From NCBI RefSeq assembly GCF_000735455.1, contig NZ_JMPS01000038.1, forward strand, positions 43,635-107,634: 64,000 bases of DNA, given 5' to 3'. The position numbers and the translations under genes were made by a program. Shown here piece by piece: positions 33,119 to 43,752 of the stretch. This DNA is from Yokenella regensburgei ATCC 49455 (lineage in GTDB: Bacteria; Pseudomonadota; Gammaproteobacteria; Enterobacterales; Enterobacteriaceae). The notes beneath the pieces are model-generated. The model did no database searches. It saw only the letters and a list, made by a program, of their open reading frames with translations, and was not told where the DNA came from. The first letter of the stretch is position 1; every line of letters starts with the position of its first letter.

Positions 33119-36100
33119 TTACACCACCTCCTGTGATTCACCGGCAAAGCACTGGTCCAGCCCATCGATCAACGCGCGTGTCGGACGGGTGGTAAAGATG
33201 CCCTGCCCCGGTGCCGCGCCATCAACGCCGCGCAGGAACAGATAGATAACCCCGCCGAAGTGACGTTCATAATCATAATCCGCCAGTCGATGGCGCAGGT
33301 AGCGGTGCAGCGCAAGGCTGTAGAGCTGATACTGCAGGTCATAACGATGCGACTTCATCGCCTGCGCCATGGCCTGTTCGGTATACGCCTGCGCATTCTC
33401 GCCAAGCCAGTTGGACTTATAATCGAGCAGGTAGTAACGGCCATCGTGGCGGAACACCAGGTCAATAAACCCCTTCAGCATACCGCGTACCTGGCGGAAA
33501 TCGAGCGGTGGACACTCCGCCGACAGCGGGTCGTGCGCACGGATGACGGCATCCAGCTTTTGCGGCTCGAGCAGTTGCTCAATAGGCAGATAAAACTCCA
33601 TCTCCACCTGCTTGTGGTTTGGTGCCAACTGGCTTAGTGAAACCCCGGCTCCCGGCAACGGCGCCTGGAGCACCGTGGTGAGCCACTGCGTCAGCACCGG
33701 AGTCCAGTGTTCTTCAAAGCCCGCAAGCTGCAGCTTCTCGCGCATCTCGTCGGCGGAAACCGGCCGGGTAAAGTCGATATCTTCAAACAGACTGTGCAGG
33801 AACGTCCCGGGAGATGCCCCGCGCGGGAACTGATGCGGAGTTAACTCAGGCTCCTCCAGTACTTCTCCCACACCCGCTGCATCGATATCCAGACGCGGTA
33901 GCAGATCCTGAGCGACACTGTGTCCACGCTGCTGCAGCCCGGAGTAGCTGGTCACTCGCCAGTCATCAATCATGCGGCGGCGCACTTCGCGGGCATGCAG
34001 TTCAGGGAGTTCCGCCTGCGGGGCCTGCCAGCGGTGGTTATCCGGCGTCTGAGGCGTGCTCAGGGCAATCGACGAGCAGCACAGCGCCTGCAGGCAGGCT
34101 TCGAGCCCGGCAGCGTCTTTTGCCTCGCCTTTTTGTACCAGCCGCCCCAGAGCGCTGTGGTGGAAATCCGTATCGCTCGGCTTATCGCTACGACGGCTGG
34201 TCAACGGGGCAACGCCGAGGCTGCAGTGCCAGACCGCGCGGGTCAGCGCAACGTACAGCAGGCGTAAATCCTCGGCAAGGCGTTCGGCTTCTGCAAGCTC
34301 GAGGCTCGCTTCGTTTTCCTGCAGATCCAGCACCGCCTCAAAGGAGTTGCGGTCGTGGTAGAACGCCTGATCCTGCTTTCGGAAACGTGCGATAAACGGC
34401 AGCCAGACCAGCGGATACTCCAGACCTTTTGATTTATGAACGGTCACGATTTGCACCAGATGCTTGTCGCTCTCAAGACGCATCTGCTGGTTCGCCGCGT
34501 TGGTGTCTGGTTCAGCAATATGCTGTGCCAGCCAGCGGACCAGCGCATGCTCGCTTTCAAGCTGCAATGCCGCTTCCTGCAGCAGTTCACTGATATGCAA
34601 GATATCGGTTAACCGCCGCTCACCGCCGGGTGTGGCGAGCAGGTTTTCAGCCAGGCGACGGGCACTCATCATCTCACGCAGCATCGGCATCACGCCGCGC
34701 TGCTGCCAGCGCACCTGATACTGGGCAAACTCATCCACCAGCGCATCCCAGGCGGCTTCATCCTGATTGAGCCTGTCGATATCCTGCGCGTTCAAACCAA
34801 ACAGGGCCGTTGCCAGCGCGCTGCGCAGGGTATTTTCCCGCTCCGGGTTAAGCACCGCCTGCAGTACCCACAGTATCTCCTGGGCCTCAGGGGTTTCGAA
34901 AACGCTGTCGCGGTTAGAGAGATAAACGGACGGGATGCCAAGCAGGTTCAACGCGTCACGGATAAGCGCTGCTTCCTGACGGTTTCGCACCAGCACGGTT
35001 ATGTCGGAGGCTTTCACCGGCTCAGCGTTATCGCCGCGCCAGAGCAGCGCCGTCCCCTGCTGTCCGGCACTCAACCAGTCACGAATTTGCGCTGCACACA
35101 CCTGCGCCATATAGCTCTGATAATCTCCTGAGCCAACGCCGTTTCCCGGCATTAGCCAGAAATGCATGGCAGGCCGATCGTTACCGTTGAACTCAAAGCG
35201 CAAAGCGTGGTTCTTTTCCGCCGCCTTCACCGCAAGGAACGGGATTTCGCGGAACATGAAAGGATTATCCATCTGGCTGAACAAGCGGTTGACGCTCTCA
35301 ACCATGCCGGGAGCTGAGCGCCAGTTGGTATCGAGCGTGTAGTGTGCACTAACGTCGCTTCTGGCTTTCATGTAGGTGAAGATGTCCGCACCACGGAAGG
35401 CGTAGATGGCCTGCTTCGGGTCCCCAATCAACAGCAGCGCGGTCTCCGGCTGCTGACGCCAGATGCGGCGGAAAATACGGTACTGCTGCGGGTCGGTGTC
35501 CTGGAATTCATCAATCATCGCCACCGGGAAACGCTGACGGATCGCGGCGGCCAGCGCCTCTCCGCTTTCGCCGTGCAGTGCGGTATCAAGACGGCTTAGC
35601 ATATCGTCAAACCCGAGCTCTCCACGGCGGCGTTTCTCATGGGCCACCGCTTCACGGATTTCGGTTAACGCCTGGGCGATAACCAGGTCGTCAAGGGTCA
35701 GCGGCTGCGCTAACAGCGCAGTAATTGCCATAAACAGCGGATGACGGGGAACCTCACCGCCGGCTTTGGTGCGCGCTTCAAGGAAATCCTGGGAGAACTT
35801 CTCCAGCGCATCGGGCAGTGCGTAAGTCTCCGTCTCTTCCTGAGCCCAGGCCGTAATTTTCTCGACCCATTTGCCCTGATTGCCACGATTAAATTTACGC
35901 CGATCGATGCCTGAGTTTTCAATTATCCCGTCAATCTCATCACAGGCTGCCAGCCACTGTGCTTTCAGCGCGTTGATTTCGCGCAGGATCCGCTGATGCC
36001 GGGAGGCCAGCGTTTCGTCATTGCCGGGCGGCGTCTTCAGCTGCGGAGCTTCACCCTGCAGATAGCGGTCGATGGATTTCAGCAGTTCCTGCGGGCCCTT

Positions 36101-36661
36101 CCATGAGGCGTGGATCACGCCCGCGATATCCCGGTCGAGTGGGTAGCAATGACGCCGCCAGAAATCAGCGCAGGCCTGGAATCGCAGGCGAGATTCGTCT
36201 TCTATCAGCTGCTGTTCGAACAGCATGCCGGACTCAAACGCGTTGAGGCTCAGCATCCGCTGGCAAAAACCGTGGATGGTGAACACCGCCGCTTCATCCA
36301 TCTGCCGTTCGGCCAACAGCAGAACCTTTGCGGCATGGGCTGTATCATCTATTTCGGCAAGCAGGCTGGTGTACAGCGGGTTATCAGAACCGTTACGCAG
36401 GCAGGCAATTCGCAGCTCATGAATATTGCTACGAATACGCCCGCGTAGTTCTTCTGTGGCGGCTTCGGTGAAGGTCACCACCAGCAGCTCTTCAACGTTG
36501 ACGGGCCGGGGGTAAGCGTTTTCGCCCCCAAGCCCGAGCAGGAGCCGCAGGTATAACGCGGCGATGGTAAAGGTTTTTCCGGTGCCCGCAGAGGCTTCAA
36601 TCAGGCGCTCGCCGATGAGGGGTAAGCGCAGGGGATCAAGGGACTCGGCGGTATCGGTCAT
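33119..36661 (-). CDS. recB: Exodeoxyribonuclease V beta subunit RecB
   Basis: RecB is the 3'-5' helicase and only nuclease of RecBCD, and loads RecA after Chi. Its 1180 residues equal E. coli RecB. The UvrD-like helicase has Walker A EASAGTGKTFTIAALY near residue 23 and DEFQDTDPQQYRIF as motif II. The C-terminal nuclease domain carries the Mg-binding acid-lysine set in LVFRHDGRYYLLDYKSNW, near residues 1067-1082. The start overlaps the ptrA end by four bases, and recD follows directly. All catalytic motifs are intact. Confidence 0.99.
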   Translation of the reverse strand: MTDTAESLDPLRLPLIGERLIEASAGTGKTFTIAALYLRLLLGLGGENAYPRPVNVEELLVVTFTEAATEELRGRIRSNIHELRIACLRNGSDNPLYTSLLAEIDDTAHAAKVLLLAERQMDEAAVFTIHGFCQRMLSLNAFESGMLFEQQLIEDESRLRFQACADFWRRHCYPLDRDIAGVIHASWKGPQELLKSIDRYLQGEAPQLKTPPGNDETLASRHQRILREINALKAQWLAACDEIDGIIENSGIDRRKFNRGNQGKWVEKITAWAQEETETYALPDALEKFSQDFLEARTKAGGEVPRHPLFMAITALLAQPLTLDDLVIAQALTEIREAVAHEKRRRGELGFDDMLSRLDTALHGESGEALAAAIRQRFPVAMIDEFQDTDPQQYRIFRRIWRQQPETALLLIGDPKQAIYAFRGADIFTYMKARSDVSAHYTLDTNWRSAPGMVESVNRLFSQMDNPFMFREIPFLAVKAAEKNHALRFEFNGNDRPAMHFWLMPGNGVGSGDYQSYMAQVCAAQIRDWLSAGQQGTALLWRGDNAEPVKASDITVLVRNRQEAALIRDALNLLGIPSVYLSNRDSVFETPEAQEILWVLQAVLNPERENTLRSALATALFGLNAQDIDRLNQDEAAWDALVDEFAQYQVRWQQRGVMPMLREMMSARRLAENLLATPGGERRLTDILHISELLQEAALQLESEHALVRWLAQHIAEPDTNAANQQMRLESDKHLVQIVTVHKSKGLEYPLVWLPFIARFRKQDQAFYHDRNSFEAVLDLQENEASLELAEAERLAEDLRLLYVALTRAVWHCSLGVAPLTSRRSDKPSDTDFHHSALGRLVQKGEAKDAAGLEACLQALCCSSIALSTPQTPDNHRWQAPQAELPELHAREVRRRMIDDWRVTSYSGLQQRGHSVAQDLLPRLDIDAAGVGEVLEEPELTPHQFPRGASPGTFLHSLFEDIDFTRPVSADEMREKLQLAGFEEHWTPVLTQWLTTVLQAPLPGAGVSLSQLAPNHKQVEMEFYLPIEQLLEPQKLDAVIRAHDPLSAECPPLDFRQVRGMLKGFIDLVFRHDGRYYLLDYKSNWLGENAQAYTEQAMAQAMKSHRYDLQYQLYSLALHRYLRHRLADYDYERHFGGVIYLFLRGVDGAAPGQGIFTTRPTRALIDGLDQCFAGESQEVV

Positions 36662-39544
36662 TCGTTCTCTCTCATCAGAGGTAGGCTTTGCTGCAACGCG
36701 CTGACGCTCTTCCAGACTTTCCAGCCCTGCGGTTTGGCGTAATCCGCCTTCCCGTTCTGGCTACCGGAAACCTGAGAAAGAATCGCCATACCCTGCGGCT
36801 CAACCACCGTCTGATGGAAGAAATCGGCAAGCTTTTGCGGCGTCAGCAGTTTAATCTGAGCCACTACTTTATCACGTGAATCGAAGCGCATATTACCGCG
36901 ATCGAAATCTTTGCTAAGCTGCGAGGCTTCATCGCTGAGCGTCTGCGGTGCCTGCTGCATCTGTGTGACGACGGCCTGCTGGATCTGCGCAAACTCTTCT
37001 GGCGTCATCGCCCGCAGTTTTTTCTCCGCGGTCGGGAAGAACGCCTTAAAACGCTCCCACAGAAACGCGGGTTGTTTATCACTACTTTGCAGCAGGAAAC
37101 CCATACCCCACTGGCGGCCGACGCTCATCGGGAATGCAAATACCGCATAGCCAAGCTGCTCTTCGGTTCGCAGTTGGGTGTAGAACCACGGTTGAACAAT
37201 CTGCCCCAGCAGAGCTGCTGCCGCCGAGCTGCTGTACTCATCAACATTTGGTGGAGCAAAGACCGCTGCCAGCGCGGAATCTGTGCTGCTACCGGCTTTC
37301 TCAAAGATAACCGACTGTTTCTTGTTGATGACCACGTTCTGGTTACGGCACCACTCGCTGCCGTTAGCACCCAGCGTTTGCTGTACCTGATGCGCCAGCG
37401 CTTTTGATTGTTCTGCCGACATATTGCCGACAACCATGAACTCAGGTCTTCCGTTGGCTTTCAACTTGTCGCGGTAGCTTACTATCTCGTCGAGGGTTAT
37501 CGACGGCAGCAGCGCCCGTCGCTCTTCGCGCTGGAAGTACGGCACCTGTGAAAGCATCTGCACCGGCATAATGGCCTGGTCGAACGCCTTGCCTTTCTCG
37601 GCAGAGTCCATCATCTGGGTGTACCAGGACTTAGCCTGATCCAGCTGTTCCTGAGTAGGGGTATAGCTGAAATAGCCCTTGAGCAGCGCCTCAAACAGCT
37701 GGGGTAAGCGCTGACTATAGCCGCTCGCGTTAAGCATCAGGCCGTTATTAGCACCGGTCGAGAAGCCAATTCCGCCCACTGCGGCCTGGTTGGCGAGCTG
37801 GTCGAGCGCAATCCCCGCCAGGTAGTCATTCAGGGCAAAAATCACCTGGCTGCGCGCTGTATCCATGGCTTTCGGATTACGTAGCACCATGGTGACGTCA
37901 ACTTTCGGCTCATTGGCAAAATAGCGGCTCGGCATATAAGCCACCCTCAGGGTGGGCTCATCGACGATCAGTTCAGGACGGGTATAGCTTTTCCCGGTCT
38001 TGATAAGGCTGAAATCGTCAGGAATATAGGGGTTCAACTCAGGCAGAGAGAGCGCAATTTCACTGCTCTTTTTCTGCCAGTCGGCGAACTGTGCCGCGCT
38101 GATTTTATCCACCTGATACGGGGCATTGACAAAATAGGCAGTCTTGTTGTGCGGCTCTTTCGGGCTGATGTACCAGATTCGTGCATTCTGCGGCGTCATC
38201 ATCGCCAGCCGCGCTTTCACGGCCTCAGCATCATATTTATCGGCAATATTCACCGCATCAAGGGTGTGCTCAACCGGGACGCGGATCATCGTGTCGGCAA
38301 GCCACTCCACGTAGTCCATGTCGCGATTAATCGACGGGTAGCGGAAATCGAGATCCAGCACGTGCGCCAGTTCGTCGAAATATTGTTTATCGACGCCCTT
38401 CTCACGCAGCATATTAAGATAGCTGAAGATAGCCGCCACCACTTCATCCCGGTGGGCAAGGCCCTTGTCGGTCAGGGTCGCGGAGATAGCCAGTACCCCG
38501 CTGTTACCATTCACCACCGGATCGGAGTCAGCGCGGATCCCTTCAGCCAGGCCCTGCTTTTGCAACCAGTCGGAAAGCGTACCAGGGCTACGGTTGCCAA
38601 TCATGTAGGTAACAAGCTCGTCGGTTTTGCTGCGGAACTGCGCGCTGTTGTTATCAATTCGAAACTCAACGCGCACCGATTTACGCGGCATCGCCGGTAC
38701 GTAGTGGATAATGATGCCTTTCTGCGCATCAGTCACCACGGGTACGGTCGTTACCGGCTGCTCGATATTTTTGTTCGGCACCCGGCCATAGGTTTGTGCT
38801 GCAAGCTGCGCCAGCTCTGGCAGCGGCTTGTTGCTATAAATCACCGCCTTCATCAGATTGGCAGAGTAAAACTTATCGCGGAAAGCAAGCAGTGCGTCAT
38901 GCACCGGGCTGCCGGGTTTATCGCTTAACGTTTCAAGATTGCCGCCAGAGAAACGCGCTCCCGGGTGCGCCGGGTTAATGGTTTCGGCGCTAACCTGAGC
39001 CATACGCATACCGTCTCGGGTACGCGCCATGGTGAGTTCGGCGTTTACCGCATTGCGCTCACGCTCGGCGTATTTTTTATCCAGCAGAGGTGCAGCAATG
39101 GCATCCGCCAGGCGATCTACCGCCCCGGACAGCGCATCGTTTTCCACTTCAAGGTAAAACGCGGTGCGATAGGGTGCCGTGCTGGCGTTATGGCTGCCAC
39201 CATGCATCTTGAGGAATTCGGCGAGACTATCTGGCTCAGGGTATTTTTTTCGACCCCATCAGCGTCATATGTTCCAGATAGTGGGCAAGACCGGGGTGTG
39301 CATCAGGATCTTCGAGCGACCCAACCGGTACCACCAGCGCAGAGAGCGATTTAACCGCCTGCGGATCGGAAACCAGCAGCACCACCATGCCATTATCAAG
39401 CTTTACCGCCTGATACTGACGTGTATCTTTTTCGCTTTTATGGATAGTCTCCTGAAGCGGTTGCCATCCATTCTCGGCCTGACTTAACGGTGCCCAAAGG
39501 GCGAATAACAGCACAAAACAACGAAACCAGGTGTTACGGGGCAT
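36658..39544 (-). pseudogene. ptrA: Protease III (pitrilysin), frameshifted
   Basis: PtrA is a periplasmic zinc metalloprotease that degrades small polypeptides. The gene is interrupted. Frame one (39544 down to 39236) has the signal peptide and the inverted zinc motif H88-Y-L-E91-H92, and then ends after MGSKKIP. Frame two continues from the same place as YPEPDSLAEFLKMHGG and runs intact to 36658. The break is a run of seven A on the coding strand (39244-39250): with six A the frames join and give a full-length pitrilysin. As written, no active enzyme can be made, since the second frame lacks both signal and zinc motif. A sequencing error in the homopolymer is the most likely cause; a real mutation is possible. 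It lies between recC and recB as in E. coli. Confidence 0.85.
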
Positions 39545-39655
39545 TCACGGACCTCATCATTCAATTGCCAACAAGCAGTACTTCTCTTCACATCAGTCCG
39601 TGACACGTGCGCATGATAAAAGAAGCCAATCAATTGCGCAATTTTTATACAGCAC

Positions 39656-42600
39656 CTACGACTGATTAAAACGGAAAACCGGCAGCAGATAACGCTTTGC
39701 TTGTGCAGTAATGGCTTCGTAGTATTCAGGCTCCAGGGTGCGCCAAAGACGCTGATACCAGACATCGGCCCCTTCACCGCTGACCACCATATTGCCCTCA
39801 TACGCCTGCAAAAACTTACTACGCGCTTTTTGTTGCGTCTCTTCATCGCTTAAAATCGCATCGCTTTCCGCGTGGTAGCAGGCCTTAAGCCACGCACCAC
39901 CGCTTTCCGGCATAAACAACAGCGGGGAACACATTCCCTGACGGTAACCTTCGACTAACTCCGCCAACAGAGCACTGGCCTCGTCTGCTTCCAGTGGAGG
40001 GAAACGCCATTCACCCTCTTTACGCACAAACAAACGGCTTTCACCGTTGCCGCCACTGGCACAGTAGACAAGATGCTCCAGCCAAAGTTGCATGCCTTGT
40101 GAAACGCTAATCAAAGACGGACGCCAACGCAATAACCCATCGGGCTGAACCTGCTGCAACCATCCCGTTATGTTGACCCCATCACATTGCAGATCGATTT
40201 CCATGCTCTGACCTGGCTGTTTGCAGGCGATTACCCGCTCTGCCAGCGCCTGCATTTCTCGCCGCTGTGTCTCCCAGGCGATTTCGCCAAACGACCCGTA
40301 GGGCAGCTCCCCAGCCGCCCGATAGCGACGATACATCGAGTCGGCATCGCCTTCCTCAATAAGGGTGTTTAGCAGCTGCTGGTTAAGCTGGTAGCGGGTC
40401 AGTCCTTCGAGGGTGAAAGGTTCATCCTCCGGAATTTCGCTCTCTTCGGCGCGGAAGTTGACCCGCAGGCGCATCTGGAAAAACGCGCGGACCGGGTGCT
40501 GCCAGAAGCGCAGCAATTGCTCCAGCGGTAGCGTATCAAAATCCAGGGGCGGCAAGGGCTGGATAAACGCCGGGTGCGCCTCTCCCTGCTGATTCGCCGC
40601 GGCCAGCCATTCACGGGCATAGCTTCGCTGTTCGTCTGAGAGGAAATTTTCTGCGTCGAACGGCATGCGCGTATGCAGGCGGGTGATATGGGTTTTCACC
40701 CGCTTCTCACTTTCATCACAGTTCAGCGCCGCATCGCCGGCCAGATAGTGGCTTTGCCCGATATAATCCACCAGTTCCTGCACCAGTACAGAAGGGAAGC
40801 GCTCGCTGTTATCCTGAATCGATCGCCCGATATAGCTGATGTAGAGCTTTTGCTCGGCTGACATCAGCGCTTCGAGGAACAGATAACGGTCGTCATCACG
40901 ACGACTGCGGTCACCCCGTAGCGGCTTCTGGCTCATCAGATCAAAGCCCAGCGGCGCCAGCGTACGTGGGTAAACGCCGTCGTTCATCCCCAGTAAGCAA
41001 ACCACTTTAAAGGGGATTGAGCGCATTGGCATCAGCGTACAAATATTGACGGGCCCCGCGAGGAAACGCTGGCTGATTCGCTGCTGATCGAGACGCTGTG
41101 CCAGCTCATCGCGCAACAACGACAGCGGAACGCTTTCGCCGTACTGTGCAGAAGTGCCTTCCTCGATAATGGCCTGCCACTGCTGCTCTATCAGGGTTAA
41201 TGCCGCCTCGGTGTCGGCATCCGGCAGGAAAAAGTCGCCGAGCATTTCGCGACACATCGGCAGCCATTCCTCAAGGGGTCGCTCCTCAGCAAGTTTTCGC
41301 CGCCAGAGATTCAGCTGCATCAGCAAAGAGGCGAGATGCCCGACCAGACCGGCAATGAGTCCGCTCGACTCATCGTAGGGAAGCACGGACTGCCACTCGC
41401 CCTCCCGGCTCTCCATGGCGTAGCCCAACAGCATTCGGGTTAAACCAAAGCGCCAGGTATGTTGCCCGGTAGCCGGAAGCTCCAGCTCACGAACGTTGTC
41501 ATCGTCAAGCCCCCAGCGCACGCCAGATTCGTTAACCCACTGGCGCAGATAGCGCAGACCTTCTTCATCGATATGAAAGCGCGCGGCCAGCACCGGGACA
41601 TCGAGTAACGCCAGCACGTCTTCGCTGACAAAACGGCTGTCCGGCAGAGACAGCAGTGTAATAAAGGCCTGTAATGCCGGATGAGACTGACGTGCACGAC
41701 GGTCAGAAATGGCATATGGCAGGTAACGATCGCCAGTGGCGCTGCCAAACACCGCCTGAATGAACGGGCTGTAACTGTCGATGTCCGCCACCATCACGAT
41801 AATATCGCGCGGAGTCAGCGTTGGGTCGGCCTCCAGCATAGCCAGCAAATTGTCGTGCAGCACTTCCACTTCACGCTGTGGGCTGTGGCAGACCTGTATC
41901 GTCAGACTACGGTCATCCAGCGCCAGTTCACGTTTCGCGCCGCTATGGGCAAACTCTTCTGCCGTCCGCCCCAGTACCAGCGCATTACTAAGCTCCAGCA
42001 CATCGTTTTGCAGGTTATGCAGCAGGTTGTCAGGCGGGATCTCAACGAATGCATCCAGCTCTTCATAGCGTTCAAGGCCTGCCAGCAGATACAGGTAATC
42101 CCGTCCGAGTTTCCCCCAGGAAGCCAGCATCGGGTTACCAATATCCTGCTCACCGTCATCGTTAAACAGGCCGGGAGCGGCGCTTGCGTCGCGAAACAGC
42201 GTCAGATTTTTGTCATCACGGTGATGGCGTCGTTGACGCGTCATGAGTCGCGCCAGGAAGGCCGGATCTTTAATATCCCCCCAGTAGAGCCTGCAGGGAT
42301 TAGTAAATAAAACATAAACATCAATATGCTTGCCCAGCGCCTGTAGCGCCTGCAGGTAAACCGGAGGCAATGCGGAAATCCCGCAGATAAACACGCGCGG
42401 TGGCAGCCCTGGCGGGCAGGTATCAGCGGACTCCAGAGTGTTGATAAAACGTTGATACAGGTTGGCGCGATGCCAGAGCGGTTGCCCAAGCTCTGCCGTG
42501 TAGTGCACCAGCGCTTTCCATAGCAATGCCTGCCACTCCTGGGCGTCACTGAGCCCCTCTGCGCGCTCGTCGTGCTCCCACATCGTCAACCATTCAGGGC

Positions 42601-43024
42601 GGTACACCAGATACTGGTCGTAGAGATCCGCTACCCTGGAAGCTAACTGAAATAGCTTTCGTTTATCCGTATCGTCAGTCAGGTAGTGACGCAGTGGGGT
42701 AAATGCCTCCTGCTCAAGCATTTTCGGCAGCAGGGTCATTAATTTCCAGCTCATACTTTGCTTGTTGAACGCGCTTTCTTTTGGGATCTCTGGCAATACG
42801 CGAACGAACATGTCCCAGATAAAACTGGCAGGAAGTGGAAAGGTAATATTGGCGGCAATACCAAAGCGTTTTGCCAGCGTCATTTGCAGCCATTGCGCCA
42901 TACCGGTGCTTTGTACCAGTACCATTTCAGGCTCAAAAGGGTCGTTGAGGGGGTCCCGCTCAACAATAAATTCCATTAACGCTTCCAGCACGTCGAGACG
43001 GTTGGAATGGTAAACCCTTAACAT
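39656..43024 (-). CDS. recC: Exodeoxyribonuclease V gamma subunit RecC
   Basis: RecC holds the RecBCD complex together, splits the DNA strands and recognises Chi. Its 1122 residues match E. coli in length. Conserved blocks include the N-terminal helicase-like fold (VYHSNRLDVLEALMEFIVERDPL and VQSTGMAQWLQMTLAKRFGI) that has lost ATPase motifs, and a C-terminal nuclease-like fold without catalytic residues. It lies 12 bp after the prepilin gene ppdC, so it may be cotranscribed with that cluster, and 111 bp upstream of ptrA. Confidence 0.99.
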   Translation of the reverse strand: MLRVYHSNRLDVLEALMEFIVERDPLNDPFEPEMVLVQSTGMAQWLQMTLAKRFGIAANITFPLPASFIWDMFVRVLPEIPKESAFNKQSMSWKLMTLLPKMLEQEAFTPLRHYLTDDTDKRKLFQLASRVADLYDQYLVYRPEWLTMWEHDERAEGLSDAQEWQALLWKALVHYTAELGQPLWHRANLYQRFINTLESADTCPPGLPPRVFICGISALPPVYLQALQALGKHIDVYVLFTNPCRLYWGDIKDPAFLARLMTRQRRHHRDDKNLTLFRDASAAPGLFNDDGEQDIGNPMLASWGKLGRDYLYLLAGLERYEELDAFVEIPPDNLLHNLQNDVLELSNALVLGRTAEEFAHSGAKRELALDDRSLTIQVCHSPQREVEVLHDNLLAMLEADPTLTPRDIIVMVADIDSYSPFIQAVFGSATGDRYLPYAISDRRARQSHPALQAFITLLSLPDSRFVSEDVLALLDVPVLAARFHIDEEGLRYLRQWVNESGVRWGLDDDNVRELELPATGQHTWRFGLTRMLLGYAMESREGEWQSVLPYDESSGLIAGLVGHLASLLMQLNLWRRKLAEERPLEEWLPMCREMLGDFFLPDADTEAALTLIEQQWQAIIEEGTSAQYGESVPLSLLRDELAQRLDQQRISQRFLAGPVNICTLMPMRSIPFKVVCLLGMNDGVYPRTLAPLGFDLMSQKPLRGDRSRRDDDRYLFLEALMSAEQKLYISYIGRSIQDNSERFPSVLVQELVDYIGQSHYLAGDAALNCDESEKRVKTHITRLHTRMPFDAENFLSDEQRSYAREWLAAANQQGEAHPAFIQPLPPLDFDTLPLEQLLRFWQHPVRAFFQMRLRVNFRAEESEIPEDEPFTLEGLTRYQLNQQLLNTLIEEGDADSMYRRYRAAGELPYGSFGEIAWETQRREMQALAERVIACKQPGQSMEIDLQCDGVNITGWLQQVQPDGLLRWRPSLISVSQGMQLWLEHLVYCASGGNGESRLFVRKEGEWRFPPLEADEASALLAELVEGYRQGMCSPLLFMPESGGAWLKACYHAESDAILSDEETQQKARSKFLQAYEGNMVVSGEGADVWYQRLWRTLEPEYYEAITAQAKRYLLPVFRFNQS

Positions 43025-43036
43025 AGACGCTCCTGA

Positions 43037-43384
43037 CTATTGGCTCACCGGGCAATGCAGCCTGGTCATTTGACCCTGCCTGCCGGTGGGAGTGGCAATA
43101 CTAACCGTGATGCTGACACATCTTTGTGCCGATGTCTGCATACGTGTCACCGACCAGCCCTGCGGCACCGCTCCGGGAAAGCGCTGCGTTTGCTGCCAGG
43201 CATTTCGCCACAGTTGCCGGTATTGGGTGAGGAGTTGATACCCTTCGGCAAGGCTTCTCTGGTACCCCGCGAGAGCGTTGACGACGGCAATCATCAGTAC
43301 CATCGCCAGAATCACCTCCGGCAGGCTGAATCCTTGCTGGCGTTTTAGGGTAGCTGACATAACGTCGCCTCTTTTAATGGACAA
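43037..43384 (-). CDS. ppdC: Prepilin-type protein PpdC
   Basis: A 115-residue prepilin-like protein with the type IV N-terminal motif QQGFSLPEVILAMVLMIAVV: a peptidase cleavage site after Gly, then Phe, and a hydrophobic helix. The usual Glu at mature position 5 is not in the canonical FxxxE place (FSLPE keeps it). The partner processing peptidase is not in the window. It is the last of four overlapping minus-strand genes upstream of recC; its start overlaps ygdB by about 40 bases. Confidence 0.88.
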   Translation of the reverse strand: MSIKRGDVMSATLKRQQGFSLPEVILAMVLMIAVVNALAGYQRSLAEGYQLLTQYRQLWRNAWQQTQRFPGAVPQGWSVTRMQTSAQRCVSITVSIATPTGRQGQMTRLHCPVSQ

Positions 43385-43752
43385 AAATCACTCCAGCCGT
43401 GTGGAGAAAATATCACTTTCCCTGAAACCTGCTCCCCGGAAAACCAGTAGCGAAACACCTGCCCCCCGGCAATAAGCAGTACGCGCCCCTCAGAGAGCTT
43501 TCGCAGGCACACTCGTGCTGCAAAGGTGAAAACCTCGCGGCACTGAATGCCTGGCTCTGATGCCCACGCCTGCATACGCCCCCATTCCAGCGCGGCCTGA
43601 ACCCGAGCGCTTTCACGTAACGACTCGGTTTCGACACGTGTTTGCGCAAGCGCAGACTGATGCTGGTGGTTCAACCCTTGTAGCAACAGGCTCCCCAATA
43701 GCAGCATCAGTAGCACCATCGCCAGCGTCGACATGCCACGCTGTCGGTTCAC
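43345..43752 (-). CDS. ygdB: DUF2509 membrane-anchored protein YgdB
   Basis: A 135-residue protein with an N-terminal membrane segment (MSTLAMVLLMLLLGSLLLQG) and a mostly periplasmic remainder containing four cysteines. The N terminus resembles PilX-like minor pseudopilins but lacks the clear GF cleavage motif. It overlaps ppdB at its start by four bases and ppdC at its end, in the fixed order ppdA-ppdB-ygdB-ppdC of E. coli. It probably forms part of a minor pilin complex; direct evidence is lacking. Confidence 0.88.
   Translation of the reverse strand: MNRQRGMSTLAMVLLMLLLGSLLLQGLNHQHQSALAQTRVETESLRESARVQAALEWGRMQAWASEPGIQCREVFTFAARVCLRKLSEGRVLLIAGGQVFRYWFSGEQVSGKVIFSPHGWSDFCPLKEATLCQLP

Noticed and set aside
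39236..39250. Programmed frameshift in ptrA
   Set aside because: The join needs a +1 shift (skipping one A) and no stimulatory structure is evident; an error or mutation in the homopolymer is simpler.
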